Below are positions 9,011 through 17,008 of a stretch of DNA of 60,897 bases, piece by piece. Each line of letters starts with the position of its first letter. Positions within the stretch are counted from its first letter, which is position 1. The notes beneath the pieces are model-generated. The model did not search any database. It was not told where the DNA came from and saw only the letters and a program-made list of their open reading frames with translations. This stretch comes from Mogibacterium kristiansenii (GTDB taxonomy: Bacteria > Bacillota > Clostridia > Peptostreptococcales > Anaerovoracaceae). Both the position numbers and the translations under genes were made by a program. The stretch spans positions 1 through 60,897 of the forward strand of contig NZ_VUNA01000012.1 in the NCBI RefSeq assembly GCF_009695905.1, given 5' to 3'.

Positions 9011-10387
9011 ATGAGCGAATTTCAGTATGATCTGGTGATTATCGGAGCCGGACCGGGCGGATACGAGGCAGCGTATGAAGCGGCAGATTTCGGCATGAAG
9101 GTTGCCCTGGTGGAAAAGGATCTGGTAGGTGGAACCTGCCTGAATCGGGGCTGCGTGCCAACCAAAACAATGATGCATTCTTCCGATGCGTATCGGATTG
9201 CCACCCAGTCTGCAAATATCGGCGTTTCCGCCGAGGGCGTAAAAGCAGATTTGAACCGCATCATCGACCGGAAGTGCGAGGTTTCCGAGACATTGAGAGA
9301 CGGGATCATGTTCTTGCTGAAGAAAAAGAAGGTGGATTTCGTAGCGGGAACCGCAAAGGTTACGGACGGGCACACCGTTGAAATCAGCGGAAACGATGAG
9401 GTATCGGAACTGACTGCGGCCAACATCATGATTGCCACGGGTTCGGAACCGGCAACTCCGCCGATTCCGGGCGCGGACCTTCCGGGCGTGCTGGACAGCA
9501 CCGGATTGCTGGAGCTTCGGGGCGAAATCATGAAGGATTTCGTAATCATCGGCGGCGGCGTGATTGGTATCGAGTTTGCAACCATCTACAGCGACCTGGG
9601 AACGAATGTTACCGTTGTGGAGGCCATGGATCGTCTCCTTCCAAACATGGACAAGGAGCTGGGTCGCAGCTTGAAGATGAACTTCAAGAACAGAGGCATC
9701 GATACGCATACCAACGCAATGGTAGAGAAGATCGAAGAACGCAATGGCCGTCTGGTATGCTTTTACAAGGAGAAGGACAAAGTTCAGGAAGTGGAAGCCG
9801 ACCACATCCTGGTTTGCACCGGAAGACGTCCGGTGACCAAGGGTGTCTTCAGTGAAGAGCTGGAGGAGAAGCTGCTGGGCGCAAGAGGTTTCCTGCAGGT
9901 CGACGATTGCTATCGCACGGAGATTCCGTCCATCTACGGAATCGGGGATGCTATCGGCGGAACTATGCTGGCCCACACCGCAACGGCAGAGGGCCGAAAT
10001 GCGGTGGCGATCATGAACGGCAAAGAGCCGGAAATCAATATGAACGTGGTTGCAGGATGCATCTACACATCTCCTGAAATCGCTTCCGTTGGACTGACGC
10101 AGGACGAAGCGAAGGAAGCGGGCATCGATGTAATTACCAAGAAGTTCCCGACTTCTGCTAACGGCAAGACCATCATCGAGGAGTTGGATCGCGGATTCAT
10201 CAAGCTGGTTGCCAGCAAGGAAGATCACACGCTGCTGGGTGCACAGCTGATGTGCGGCAGAGCTACTGATATCATCGGAGAGCTGGCAGTAGCAATTGCC
10301 AATGGATTGACCGTTGAAGAAGTGGCAAACACCATTCACCCACACCCGACTTTTGTAGAAGCGGTTTGTGAGGCGGCAAGAGCGTAA
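9011..10387 (+). CDS. lpdA: Dihydrolipoyl dehydrogenase (glycine cleavage L protein)
   Basis: About 458 residues from the ATG at 9011, preceded by GGAGGTAGG. An upstream in-frame start at 8966 overlaps the ligase and is rejected. The N-terminal FAD site is VIIGAGPGGYEAA. The redox disulfide is C43 and C48 in GTCLNRGCVPTK. A central NAD Rossmann motif (IIGGGVIGIEFA) is present. The C-terminal dimer domain ends in HPHPTFVEAV, with the catalytic His of the family. It reoxidises dihydrolipoyl-GcvH with NAD+. It is the last gene of the operon and lies before a strong terminator. Confidence 0.96.
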   Translation: MSEFQYDLVIIGAGPGGYEAAYEAADFGMKVALVEKDLVGGTCLNRGCVPTKTMMHSSDAYRIATQSANIGVSAEGVKADLNRIIDRKCEVSETLRDGIMFLLKKKKVDFVAGTAKVTDGHTVEISGNDEVSELTAANIMIATGSEPATPPIPGADLPGVLDSTGLLELRGEIMKDFVIIGGGVIGIEFATIYSDLGTNVTVVEAMDRLLPNMDKELGRSLKMNFKNRGIDTHTNAMVEKIEERNGRLVCFYKEKDKVQEVEADHILVCTGRRPVTKGVFSEELEEKLLGARGFLQVDDCYRTEIPSIYGIGDAIGGTMLAHTATAEGRNAVAIMNGKEPEINMNVVAGCIYTSPEIASVGLTQDEAKEAGIDVITKKFPTSANGKTIIEELDRGFIKLVASKEDHTLLGAQLMCGRATDIIGELAVAIANGLTVEEVANTIHPHPTFVEAVCEAARA

Positions 10388-10443
10388 TGAATCGTGGAAG
10401 GGCGGCGGTTTCGGCCGTTGCCTTATGCTGGAAGAATATATTG

Positions 10444-10484
10444 CAAAGTAAAAGGAAGCGGACTCGCCGCTTCCTTTTACTTTG
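10444..10484. terminator. 18-bp perfect hairpin, bidirectional terminator after lpdA
   Basis: The arms at 10444-10461 and 10467-10484 are perfectly complementary, with a 5-nt loop. The A-rich and T-rich outer stems suit termination in both directions: lpdA from the left and the small minus-strand gene from the right. Confidence 0.85.
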
Positions 10485-10574
10485 TATTGGTAATAATAGG
10501 TATTGATAGCTTTGGGGTAGGGCACACACCCCCGTGAGGATGCATGCCGAATAATATTGAAGAACAACTATATG

Positions 10575-10757
10575 TTATTTGAGCATCTCGTAGGATGTTA
10601 CATCGAAAGCACCCATGGATGCGAGTATGAGGATCATCAGCACAATCTGTGCACCGGAACCAGCTGAGACCGCGTCCATTGCAACAGTGAATACGATTCC
10701 GAGAGCTGCGCTAACTACCAGAATAATCATACCAATCACATTGTACATATTTCTCAT
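10575..10757 (-). CDS. Small two-helix membrane protein, unknown
   Basis: A 60-residue hydrophobic protein with two likely membrane segments, about residues 6-27 and 39-52, and a very short polar tail. AGGAGGT stands 8 nt before the ATG, and a well-spaced promoter lies upstream on the same strand. It is monocistronic and faces the bidirectional terminator. I do not recognise a family. Confidence 0.7.
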   Translation of the reverse strand: MRNMYNVIGMIILVVSAALGIVFTVAMDAVSAGSGAQIVLMILILASMGAFDVTSYEMLK

Positions 10758-10820
10758 AATGATACCTCCTATATTGTATGGTGTATTTAGTTGTCACTGC
10801 CGAATTCCTTCGACACCTAT

Positions 10821-10849
10821 AATATACCACCGGCCAATCGATTTGTTAA
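10821..10849 (-). promoter_or_regulatory. Promoter of the small membrane protein gene
   Basis: Read on the minus strand: TTAACA (10844-10849), a 17-nt spacer, then TATATT (10821-10826), giving a leader of about 55 nt. The remaining 10850-11040 holds the leader of the divergent double-cubane gene. A weak extended -10 (TGTTACACT) lies near 10963-10971. Confidence 0.65.
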
Positions 10850-11040
10850 ACTAAACTATTTAATAAAACCTATTAAAATTATTAATCAATCAACCTATAG
10901 AAAATATATATATTAAATCCGTTTAACTGCGAAAGATATCTATTTCTTCTGGTGAAAAACGGGTGTTACACTAATGACGAAGAGGTATTGATACGACTAC
11001 GCATATGGAAAAAGTTTTTTTGATACAGGAGGAAATAAGA

Positions 11041-12315
11041 ATGGCAGATTATCATCAGATGTGGAAAGATCTCGGAATGGACGTGGACAACCACGATGTC
11101 CTGTGCAACGTGCTTCCGGGCGCAATCGGCGACGTGTTCCTGTCCCAGGAAAACAGACCGGAGAAGATGGACTACTTTGATTTCGTATTGGCAGAGGTTC
11201 ACGGCGTTCGTCCGGCAGAGCTGGTAGATTTTAGAGAAAAAGGCGGAAAGGTATTTGGTACCTTCTGCGCATACGTTCCGGACGAAGTGATTTTCGCTGC
11301 GGGCGGAATTGCAACCGGCCTCTGTGCCGGCTCTCAGTTCTGGGTTCCGGGCGGCGAGAAATATCTGCCGGCCAACACCTGCCCGCTGATTAAGGCGATG
11401 CTGGGTGCACGGTTCGACAGAACATGTCCGTTCTATCGTCTGGCAGATGTATATATCGGTGAGACCACTTGCGACGGCAAAAAGAAAGCATATGAAATCC
11501 TGGGAACCGACGTTCCGATGCACGTAATGGATCTTCCGCAGATGAAGAGAGATAAGGATGTGAAGAAGTGGGCCGAGGAAATCCGGGAACTGAAAGCGCT
11601 GGTAGAGAAGGAAACCGGAAACGAAGTTACTCCGGAGAACCTGGCAGAGAATATCAAGAAAATCAATGCCAAGAGATCCGCTCTTAAGAGACTGTACGAT
11701 CTGAGAAAAGAAAAGAACATTCCAATCAGCGGAACCGACACCCTGCTGATTTCTCAGATTGCATACTACGACGATCCGGAAAGATTCACCCAGATGGTAA
11801 ATACCCTGTGCGATGAGCTGGATCAGAGAGTGAAAGACGGCGTCAGCGTATTCCCGGCAGGCACCAAGAGAATTCTGGTCACCGGAACACCGATGGCAAT
11901 TCCGAACTGGAAGATGCACAACTTAATTGAAACCTCCGGCGCTGCCGTTGTCTGCGAAGAGACCTGCACCGGAACCCGCTACTTCGAGAACAATGTAGAC
12001 GAAAGCGGCAAGACCGTAGACGAGATGATCGACAAGATTGCCGAGAGATACATGGGCATCAACTGCGCATGCTTCACACCGAATACCGGAAGATTCGACG
12101 ATGTAGTTCGCCTGGCAAAGGAATACGACGTAGACGGCGTCATCGACGTCACCCTGAAGTTCTGCCAGACCTACGACATCGAAGGTGCGACCCTGGAGAA
12201 GAGACTGCAGGAGGAGAACATTCCGGTACTGCGCATCGAAACCGACTACACCGATGCAGACGCACAGCAGCTGAAGACCAGAATCGAAGCGTTCTGCGAA
12301 GTCATCGGCGAATAA
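11041..12315 (+). CDS. Double-cubane-cluster protein / 2-hydroxyacyl-CoA dehydratase D-family protein
   Basis: About 424 residues from the ATG at 11041 (preceded by AGGAGG). It belongs to the 2-hydroxyacyl-CoA dehydratase component D superfamily (HgdB/FldC-like). Conserved cysteines occur in TFCAYVPDE, GLCAGSQ, NTCPLIKAM, RTCPFYR and in CEETCTGTRYF and NCACFTP. A true dehydratase would have two paralogous subunits. Here a single such gene is paired with an activase, the arrangement known for the [Fe8S9] double-cubane protein and its reductase. That assignment is an inference; the physiological substrate of those proteins is uncertain. A 10-bp hairpin without a T-run (12345-12373) separates it from the next gene. 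Confidence 0.82.
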   Translation: MADYHQMWKDLGMDVDNHDVLCNVLPGAIGDVFLSQENRPEKMDYFDFVLAEVHGVRPAELVDFREKGGKVFGTFCAYVPDEVIFAAGGIATGLCAGSQFWVPGGEKYLPANTCPLIKAMLGARFDRTCPFYRLADVYIGETTCDGKKKAYEILGTDVPMHVMDLPQMKRDKDVKKWAEEIRELKALVEKETGNEVTPENLAENIKKINAKRSALKRLYDLRKEKNIPISGTDTLLISQIAYYDDPERFTQMVNTLCDELDQRVKDGVSVFPAGTKRILVTGTPMAIPNWKMHNLIETSGAAVVCEETCTGTRYFENNVDESGKTVDEMIDKIAERYMGINCACFTPNTGRFDDVVRLAKEYDVDGVIDVTLKFCQTYDIEGATLEKRLQEENIPVLRIETDYTDADAQQLKTRIEAFCEVIGE

Positions 12316-12394
12316 CCTATCCCCCATCCTTACACAGGAACATGGACTGCGTCCCCTTCTGGCGGACGCAGTCTCTGTATGTTAGAATAAAACC

Positions 12395-12649
12395 ATGAAA
12401 CACTACTATATACTATTCAACACCCATACAGATGGGCTGGCCATGTATCAGGCGATAAAAGGAGCCGGCATGTATGCCCAAATCAGTCCGACTCCTCGGG
12501 AGCTGTCGGTATGCTGCGGCATTTCTCTATTAATCCATCAAGAGGATATCGATACCATCCGAAAGTTGGCAGAGGAACAGGAGCTGGAATACATCGGAAT
12601 CGAAGGCTTGGATAACGAATTCAACAACCGGCGCCATCGGTATGGTTAG
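12395..12649 (+). CDS. DUF3343 family protein
   Basis: An 84-residue protein with the DUF3343 pattern: an N-terminal strand YYILFNTHTDG, then PTPRELSVCCGISL with a CC pair, ending in a basic tail. Such proteins often accompany 2-hydroxyacyl-CoA dehydratase-type and selenium- or sulfur-transfer genes, and a putative Se/S-binding role has been suggested for the family. Its place between the cluster protein and the activase suggests a part in the same system. The ribosome binding site is weak. Confidence 0.8.
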   Translation: MKHYYILFNTHTDGLAMYQAIKGAGMYAQISPTPRELSVCCGISLLIHQEDIDTIRKLAEEQELEYIGIEGLDNEFNNRRHRYG

Positions 12650-12682
12650 ACGAAAAGAAATTTATTTTTAGGCGAGGAAACT

Positions 12683-13447
12683 ATGAACTACATTGGAATC
12701 GACATCGGCTCCACGGCATCAAAAATCTGCATTCTCCGGGAGAACGGGGAACCGGAATTCAAGGTGATGCCCACCGGCTGGAACAGCAAGATTACGTCCG
12801 GAATTATTCTGGACGGGCTGACGGAAGAGCTGGGAAGCGTGGAGGATTGCCGGATTGTGGCCACCGGGTACGGGCGGATTTCCGTGGACTACGCGGATAA
12901 GGTGATTACGGAGATTTCGTGCCACGGCCGGGGCGGATACGAAATGATTGGGCGGGACTGCTCCATCGTGGACATCGGCGGCCAGGACACCAAATTCATC
13001 AACGTGAAGCGCGGCCGGGCGGTGGATTTTCTGATGAATGACAAGTGCGCGGCCGGAACCGGGAAGTTCATCGAGGTGATGGCCAACCGGCTTGGAGTGA
13101 CTATCGGGGAGCTGTTCGATCTGGCGGCGAAGGGAAAGCCACTGCCGCTAAGTTCCATTTGCACGGTTTTTGCGGAATCCGAAGTCATCAGCTACATGGG
13201 CGAGGGCAAGGAGAAGGATGAAATCGCGGCGGGGGTGATCAATTCCGTGGCGGTAAAAGTAGTTGCGCTGATGCAGAGGAAGGAGCTGATGGATATGGTC
13301 ATCGTTACCGGCGGCCTCAGCGACAATCCGTTCTTCGCAAAACTTCTGTCGGAAAAACTTCACCGGGAAGTTCTGCCCATGGAGAACGGTCGGTACGCCG
13401 GCGCCTACGGCGCAGCGATTCTGGCTCGAGAGAAATTAGGACGCTAG
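12683..13447 (+). CDS. ATP-dependent activase/reductase of the double-cubane protein (HgdC-like)
   Basis: A 254-residue BadF/HgdC-type ASKHA ATPase. It has GIDIGSTASKICIL (phosphate 1), VDIGGQDTKFI (phosphate 2), and the cysteines C122 (DKCAAGTGKF) and C160 (SICTVFAESEV) that place one [4Fe-4S] cluster at the dimer interface. VTGGLSDNPFF is the adenosine motif. It couples ATP hydrolysis to single low-potential electron transfer onto the partner cluster. It ends the three-gene module and is followed by an independent promoter. Confidence 0.9.
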   Translation: MNYIGIDIGSTASKICILRENGEPEFKVMPTGWNSKITSGIILDGLTEELGSVEDCRIVATGYGRISVDYADKVITEISCHGRGGYEMIGRDCSIVDIGGQDTKFINVKRGRAVDFLMNDKCAAGTGKFIEVMANRLGVTIGELFDLAAKGKPLPLSSICTVFAESEVISYMGEGKEKDEIAAGVINSVAVKVVALMQRKELMDMVIVTGGLSDNPFFAKLLSEKLHREVLPMENGRYAGAYGAAILAREKLGR

Positions 13448-13463
13448 CGGGCGACTTTTCAAC

Positions 13464-13492
13464 TTGCAAAAATTTGTGATTATTGATATAAT
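13464..13492 (+). promoter_or_regulatory. Promoter of the ThrH-like gene
   Basis: TTGCAA (13464-13469), a 17-nt spacer and TATAAT (13487-13492), with an AGGAGAG ribosome binding site following. This is one of the best consensus promoters in the window. Confidence 0.8.
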
Positions 13493-13535
13493 TAATCAAG
13501 ATTTTTTGTAAAATAATAAAAGGAGAGAAGAAAAT

Positions 13536-14135
13536 ATGAATATCGTATGCCTGGATATGGAAGGTGTTCTGGTACCGGAAATCTGGATTGCGTTTGCGGA
13601 AGAGGCGGGAATCCCGGAATTGAAGAGAACCACAAGAGATGAGCCGGATTACGACAAGCTGATGAATTACCGGCTGGACATTCTGCGAGAGCACGGCCTG
13701 GGACTGAAGGACGTGCAGGCAACCATCGGAAAAATCGATCCGCTGCCGGGTGCCAAAGAATTCTTGGATGAGCTGCGTTCCATTACACAGGTAATCATTC
13801 TCAGCGATACCTTCCTGCAGTTTGCACAGCCGCTGATGAAGAAACTGGGATATCCAACCCTGTTCTGCAACGAGCTGGTGATTGGGGAAAACGGAATGAT
13901 AGATGATTTCCGGATGCGTTGCGAAAAATCCAAGCTGACGACGGTACGGGGCCTGCAGTCTATCGGTTTCGAGACCATCGCGGCGGGCGACAGCTTCAAC
14001 GACCTGGGAATGATTCAGGCCAGCAAGGCAGGATTCCTGTTCAAGAGTCCGGAATCCATTCAGACGGAGTATCCAGACGTTCCGGCGTACGAAGAGTTCG
14101 ACGAACTGCTGGATGCCATCAAGAAGGCACTGTAG
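13536..14135 (+). CDS. thrH: Phosphoserine phosphatase / homoserine phosphotransferase, ThrH type
   Basis: A 199-residue HAD protein resembling Pseudomonas ThrH. The N-terminal CLDMEGVLVPEIWIAFAEE is distinctive: the nucleophile Asp lies in DMEGVL, an acidic variant of the usual DxDGT. Later come ILSDTF (motif II) and AAGDSFNDLGM (motif IV). By homology it dephosphorylates phosphoserine and may pass phosphate to homoserine. It would link to glycine and serine metabolism encoded nearby. It is monocistronic with its own promoter and terminator. Confidence 0.9.
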   Translation: MNIVCLDMEGVLVPEIWIAFAEEAGIPELKRTTRDEPDYDKLMNYRLDILREHGLGLKDVQATIGKIDPLPGAKEFLDELRSITQVIILSDTFLQFAQPLMKKLGYPTLFCNELVIGENGMIDDFRMRCEKSKLTTVRGLQSIGFETIAAGDSFNDLGMIQASKAGFLFKSPESIQTEYPDVPAYEEFDELLDAIKKAL

Positions 14136-14166
14136 ACTTTTCTTTTACACACGAGAATAAATGGAA

Positions 14167-14210
14167 CCCCGGCGGGAATGAGCGTTTCAGTCCCGCCGGG
14201 GCTTTCTTTT
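14167..14210 (+). terminator. Terminator after thrH
   Basis: An 11-bp GC-rich stem (CCCCGGCGGGA at 14167-14177 with 14191-14201) and a 13-nt loop, followed by CTTTCTTTT, 32 nt after the thrH stop. Confidence 0.8.
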
Positions 14211-14261
14211 GCTGCCGGACCGGGTCTCCCGGGCCGGTTGCTGCTGATTTGCGGGGCGGCG

Positions 14262-14601
14262 GTTCGCGCCCGAAAACCGAATTCAATGGCTTTGCAGGGA
14301 GGCGAGCGCGAACTTTTCCGGAGTCCGGGCCGGCTGCAGTTGAATTTCTGTGTGGTGGTTCGCGCTCGAAAACCGAATTCAATGGCTTTGCAGGGGGGCG
14401 AGCGCGAACTTTTCCGGAGTCCGGGCCGGCTGTTGCTGATTTGCGGGGCGGCGGTTCGCGCTTGAAAACCGAATTCAATGGCTTTGCAGGGGGGCGAGCG
14501 CGAACTTTATCAGAGGTCGGGCCGGTTGCTGCTGATTTGCGGGGCGGCGGTTCGCGCCCGAAAACCGAATTCAATGGCTTTGCAGGGAGGCGAGCGCGAA
14601 C
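14262..14601. repeat. Array of four 52-nt inverted-repeat elements, 96-bp period
   Basis: Copies lie at 14262-14313, 14358-14409, 14454-14505 and 14550-14601, exactly 96 bp apart. Each begins GTTCGCGC and ends GCGCGAAC. The 44-nt intervals are also similar to each other, so this is a tandem repeat and not a CRISPR. Because 96 is a multiple of three, several long false reading frames with 32-residue repeats run through it. On the minus strand the elements match those at 40 kb and 60.7 kb. The rest of 14602-14900 has a possible promoter and a 12-codon reading frame but no recognisable gene. Confidence 0.92.
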
Positions 14602-14649
14602 CGCGCCGGAAGGGACCTCCGATATAGGAAATATAAATAGGGAAAGAGG

Positions 14650-14677
14650 TTGCGATAAAAGACTAAATTGTTATAAT
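14650..14677 (+). promoter_or_regulatory. Possible promoter in the gap after the repeat array
   Basis: TTGCGA (14650-14655), a 16-nt spacer and TATAAT (14672-14677). Downstream is a near-duplicate 15-nt segment (TTAGGAAGTA core, 14700 and 14731) and a 12-codon frame with a good ribosome binding site (ATG 14749 to TGA 14787). It could drive a short transcript or a long leader of the hydrolase gene. Confidence 0.4.
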
Positions 14678-14902
14678 CATCTAAACAAGACATATCACTT
14701 AGGAAGTACCTGAATTGAAAAAGTAAGCTTAGGAAGTAGGTGACAAACATGACCAACACGAAGAAAAGTCTCACTGACGGCATCTGAAGGTATAAAACAA
14801 GCATGAAGCACCTCATTTTTTGTAGAATTGAGCTGTGTTAGATAATAACATATCCAAAGAATAATTGCCAATGAAATTGGAATCTAAACGTCTCGTCAGC
14901 GA

Positions 14903-14931
14903 TTGAAGGCGGGCGGTGGATGTGTTAGAAT
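14903..14931 (+). promoter_or_regulatory. Promoter of the alpha/beta hydrolase gene
   Basis: TTGAAG (14903-14908), a 17-nt spacer and TAGAAT (14926-14931), ending 52 nt before the chosen start at 14984. It also argues against the longer upstream start at 14903. Confidence 0.6.
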
Positions 14932-14983
14932 TTCAGTATCGAAAATCCTGCATGAACGCATTGATAACCAAGGGAGAGGGCGT

Positions 14984-15988
14984 ATGGGAAGCAAGAACAA
15001 GAATCGCACAAAAATAATCGGTGCCGCAGCGGCTGCCGGGGCTGCACTGGGATATACCGCCGTTTGCAATCAGCTTTTTGATTTTACGGTGGCGCGGAAG
15101 AGCCTGTGGAGTTACGGCGGAAAGAAAAAGAAGGATGGGAAGGCCAAAGCCGTGCCGCTGGATCGGTACGGGCGGATTCCGGAACAGGACCAAGAGTGGC
15201 TGAAGAACCGGGAACAGGACGAATTGGAGATTTGCTCCACCGTGGACGACACCCCGCTGTTCGGTCGCTATCTTCGATGCGAGAATCCTAAGCGGATTAT
15301 ACTTTGTGCCCACGGATACCGAACCAACTCCCTGAAGGATTTTGCCGGAGTCGCCCGGTGGCTTCACGAGAACAATTGCGACCTGCTGACAATCGATCAG
15401 CGGGGCTGCGGCAAAAGCGGCGGGGAATACATCACCTTCGGTGCCAGGGAGAAGTACGACGTGTTGGATTGGCTGGATTTCATCGAGAGCCATAACAGAA
15501 AAGGCCTACCGGTCTATCTGTATGGCGTGTCGATGGGGGCGTCCACTGTGTCCTGCGCTTCCGGCCTGACCCTTCCGCCCAACGTGCGGGGAATGATTGC
15601 GGACTGCGGATACACTTCCATGAAGGATATCTGCACCCTTTGCCTAAAAAAATGGTTTCACCTGCCGGCATTTCCGTTCATGCAGAGCTTTGACCGGCGA
15701 TGCCAGCGGAAGGCGCATTTCGGAATGCAGGAAGCGGATGCGGAACACGCCCTTCGAAAATGCCGGATTCCAAGTCTGTTCATCCACGGGACCGCAGACA
15801 AATTCGTTCCGCCGTCCCATGCCATTCGGAACTATCAGGCTTGCGGTGCGGCGGATAAAGATATCCTGTGGATTGACGGCGCGGAGCATGCGGCATCCTA
15901 TTACGAGAACCCGGCGGAATACCGGAGTGCACTCAAGGCTTTTTTCGACCGGACAGAGCACCTGAATCCGAGGAAATCTGAAGTATAG
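14984..15988 (+). CDS. Alpha/beta hydrolase, membrane-anchored or exported
   Basis: About 334 residues from the ATG at 14984 (GGGAGAGGG upstream). After a basic start comes an Ala/Gly-rich hydrophobic segment (residues 12-30) that could be a signal anchor. The hydrolase fold follows: HGYRTNS oxyanion region, the nucleophile S183 in YGVSMGAS, an acid in HGTADKFVP and the His in GAEHAAS. It resembles the BAAT/acyl-CoA-thioester-like or serine aminopeptidase-like hydrolases of Firmicutes. The substrate is unknown. Confidence 0.82.
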   Translation: MGSKNKNRTKIIGAAAAAGAALGYTAVCNQLFDFTVARKSLWSYGGKKKKDGKAKAVPLDRYGRIPEQDQEWLKNREQDELEICSTVDDTPLFGRYLRCENPKRIILCAHGYRTNSLKDFAGVARWLHENNCDLLTIDQRGCGKSGGEYITFGAREKYDVLDWLDFIESHNRKGLPVYLYGVSMGASTVSCASGLTLPPNVRGMIADCGYTSMKDICTLCLKKWFHLPAFPFMQSFDRRCQRKAHFGMQEADAEHALRKCRIPSLFIHGTADKFVPPSHAIRNYQACGAADKDILWIDGAEHAASYYENPAEYRSALKAFFDRTEHLNPRKSEV

Positions 15989-16020
15989 AAAGTATAGAAT
16001 AATTAGAACGGAGAGAAGGT

Positions 16021-16557
16021 ATGAGCATAGAAATTCGTCCGGCAAAAGCCTCCGATATGGAGCTTTGTGCCGCTTTATACAAGGAAATATATAACACCGT
16101 TTATCAGGGAATCGTGGATTCTCGACTGATTACGTCCATCAACCAGGAGGACACCGTGCAGCGGATGCGGGGAGACTGGCTGCAGCCGGGGGGCGAATTC
16201 TGGATTGCCGAGGAAGTGTCGGAGGCGGGAGAACACACCTTCCTGGGGTTCACCAGCGGATTTCCGTCGCCGGAGGTTTTGGGCGCCTTCTGGCTGGAAA
16301 AGCTGTTCCTGACGGAAGCGGCTCGGGGCAAAGGTCTGGGCCGGAAGCTGATTGAGCACATGGGACGCTGCGCGAAAAACCAGGGATACGGTCAAATGGT
16401 AATAGATGTCTTCAAAGGAAACGACAATGCGGAGCAGATGTACCGCCATCTGGGGGCGGAGCTGATCAGCGAGGAGTATCCGGAGGAAATCAACCTGTTT
16501 CCGATTAAAGCGAAGCTGCTTTCCTGGGACGATCTGAGCATTTTTGAAGAAGAATAG
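16021..16557 (+). CDS. GNAT family N-acetyltransferase
   Basis: A 178-residue GNAT. The acetyl-CoA motif A is EAARGKGLGRKLIEHM, preceded by the beta4 strand LEKLFL. The C-terminal part has YRHLGAELI. The acceptor is not predictable. The start follows GGAGAGAAGG. The frame continues past the TAG stop through a second TAG to a TAA at 16675; see the separate entry. Confidence 0.85.
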   Translation: MSIEIRPAKASDMELCAALYKEIYNTVYQGIVDSRLITSINQEDTVQRMRGDWLQPGGEFWIAEEVSEAGEHTFLGFTSGFPSPEVLGAFWLEKLFLTEAARGKGLGRKLIEHMGRCAKNQGYGQMVIDVFKGNDNAEQMYRHLGAELISEEYPEEINLFPIKAKLLSWDDLSIFEEE

Positions 16558-16677
16558 CCCTTCGTCCATTTCGACCTGAAGGCCTACGAGTAGTCCAATG
16601 ACGGAACCATGAGCGATACGATTCCGGCGGACGAGGACATCGCTAAGAGCCTAGCCCAGCTGCCGAAGGTGGAATAA
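16558..16677 (+). pseudogene. Decayed in-frame coding remnant after the GNAT gene
   Basis: In the same frame as the GNAT gene, directly after its TAG, codons spell a coding-like text (FVHFDLKAYE, a TAG at 16591, then SNDGT, MSDTIPADEDIAKSLAQ and LPKVE, and TAA at 16675). The acidic, amphipathic composition looks like protein. It could be the remnant of a lost gene or a misread extension. I recognise no family. Confidence 0.35.
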
Positions 16678-16707
16678 AAAAGACAATCCCGAAAAGGAAA
16701 CGCAAAA

Positions 16708-16742
16708 AAAGAGCGGAACGGTCCATTTCCATTCCGCTCTTT
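16708..16742 (+). terminator. Terminator after the GNAT gene
   Basis: An 11-bp stem (AAAGAGCGGAA with TTCCGCTCTTT) and a 13-nt loop. The T-run is short, so efficiency is uncertain. Confidence 0.6.
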
Positions 16743-16872
16743 CGGGTATTTGATTACTTTAATAGTTTTAATCACAATATGTTTAGAACAAAAAGGACTG
16801 AAACCACCGATAAAAAAACTATATAACCTTGTTTTTAAACTCGAGGAAGCAACCCAACGAAAATCGCAAGAA

Positions 16873-16916
16873 AAGAAAAAAATCAAAAAAGAGAATCGGA
16901 CGCATCCGATTCTCTT
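16873..16916 (-). terminator. Terminator of the minus-strand operon
   Basis: A 12-bp stem at 16889-16900 and 16905-16916 with a CGCA loop. On the minus strand it is followed by a long T-rich run (complement of 16871-16888). It lies about 90 nt beyond the stop of the FMN reductase-like gene and should end that operon. Confidence 0.8.
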
Positions 16917-17008
16917 AGGTGTGTTCCGCATAATCGGAGATACACCGCAATTCACATCATTTGGTTAAATGTATAATAGCACCTGCTTTAAGTCGCAGCC
17001 AAAACCCA

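Noticed and set aside
14119-14713. Long reading frames on both strands with 32-residue repeats
   Set aside because: They arise from the 96-bp tandem repeat, whose step is a multiple of three. There is no ribosome binding site and the composition is odd.
16584-16955. A 123-residue minus-strand frame
   Set aside because: It crosses two terminator hairpins and the remnant after the GNAT gene, and has no homology that I recognise.
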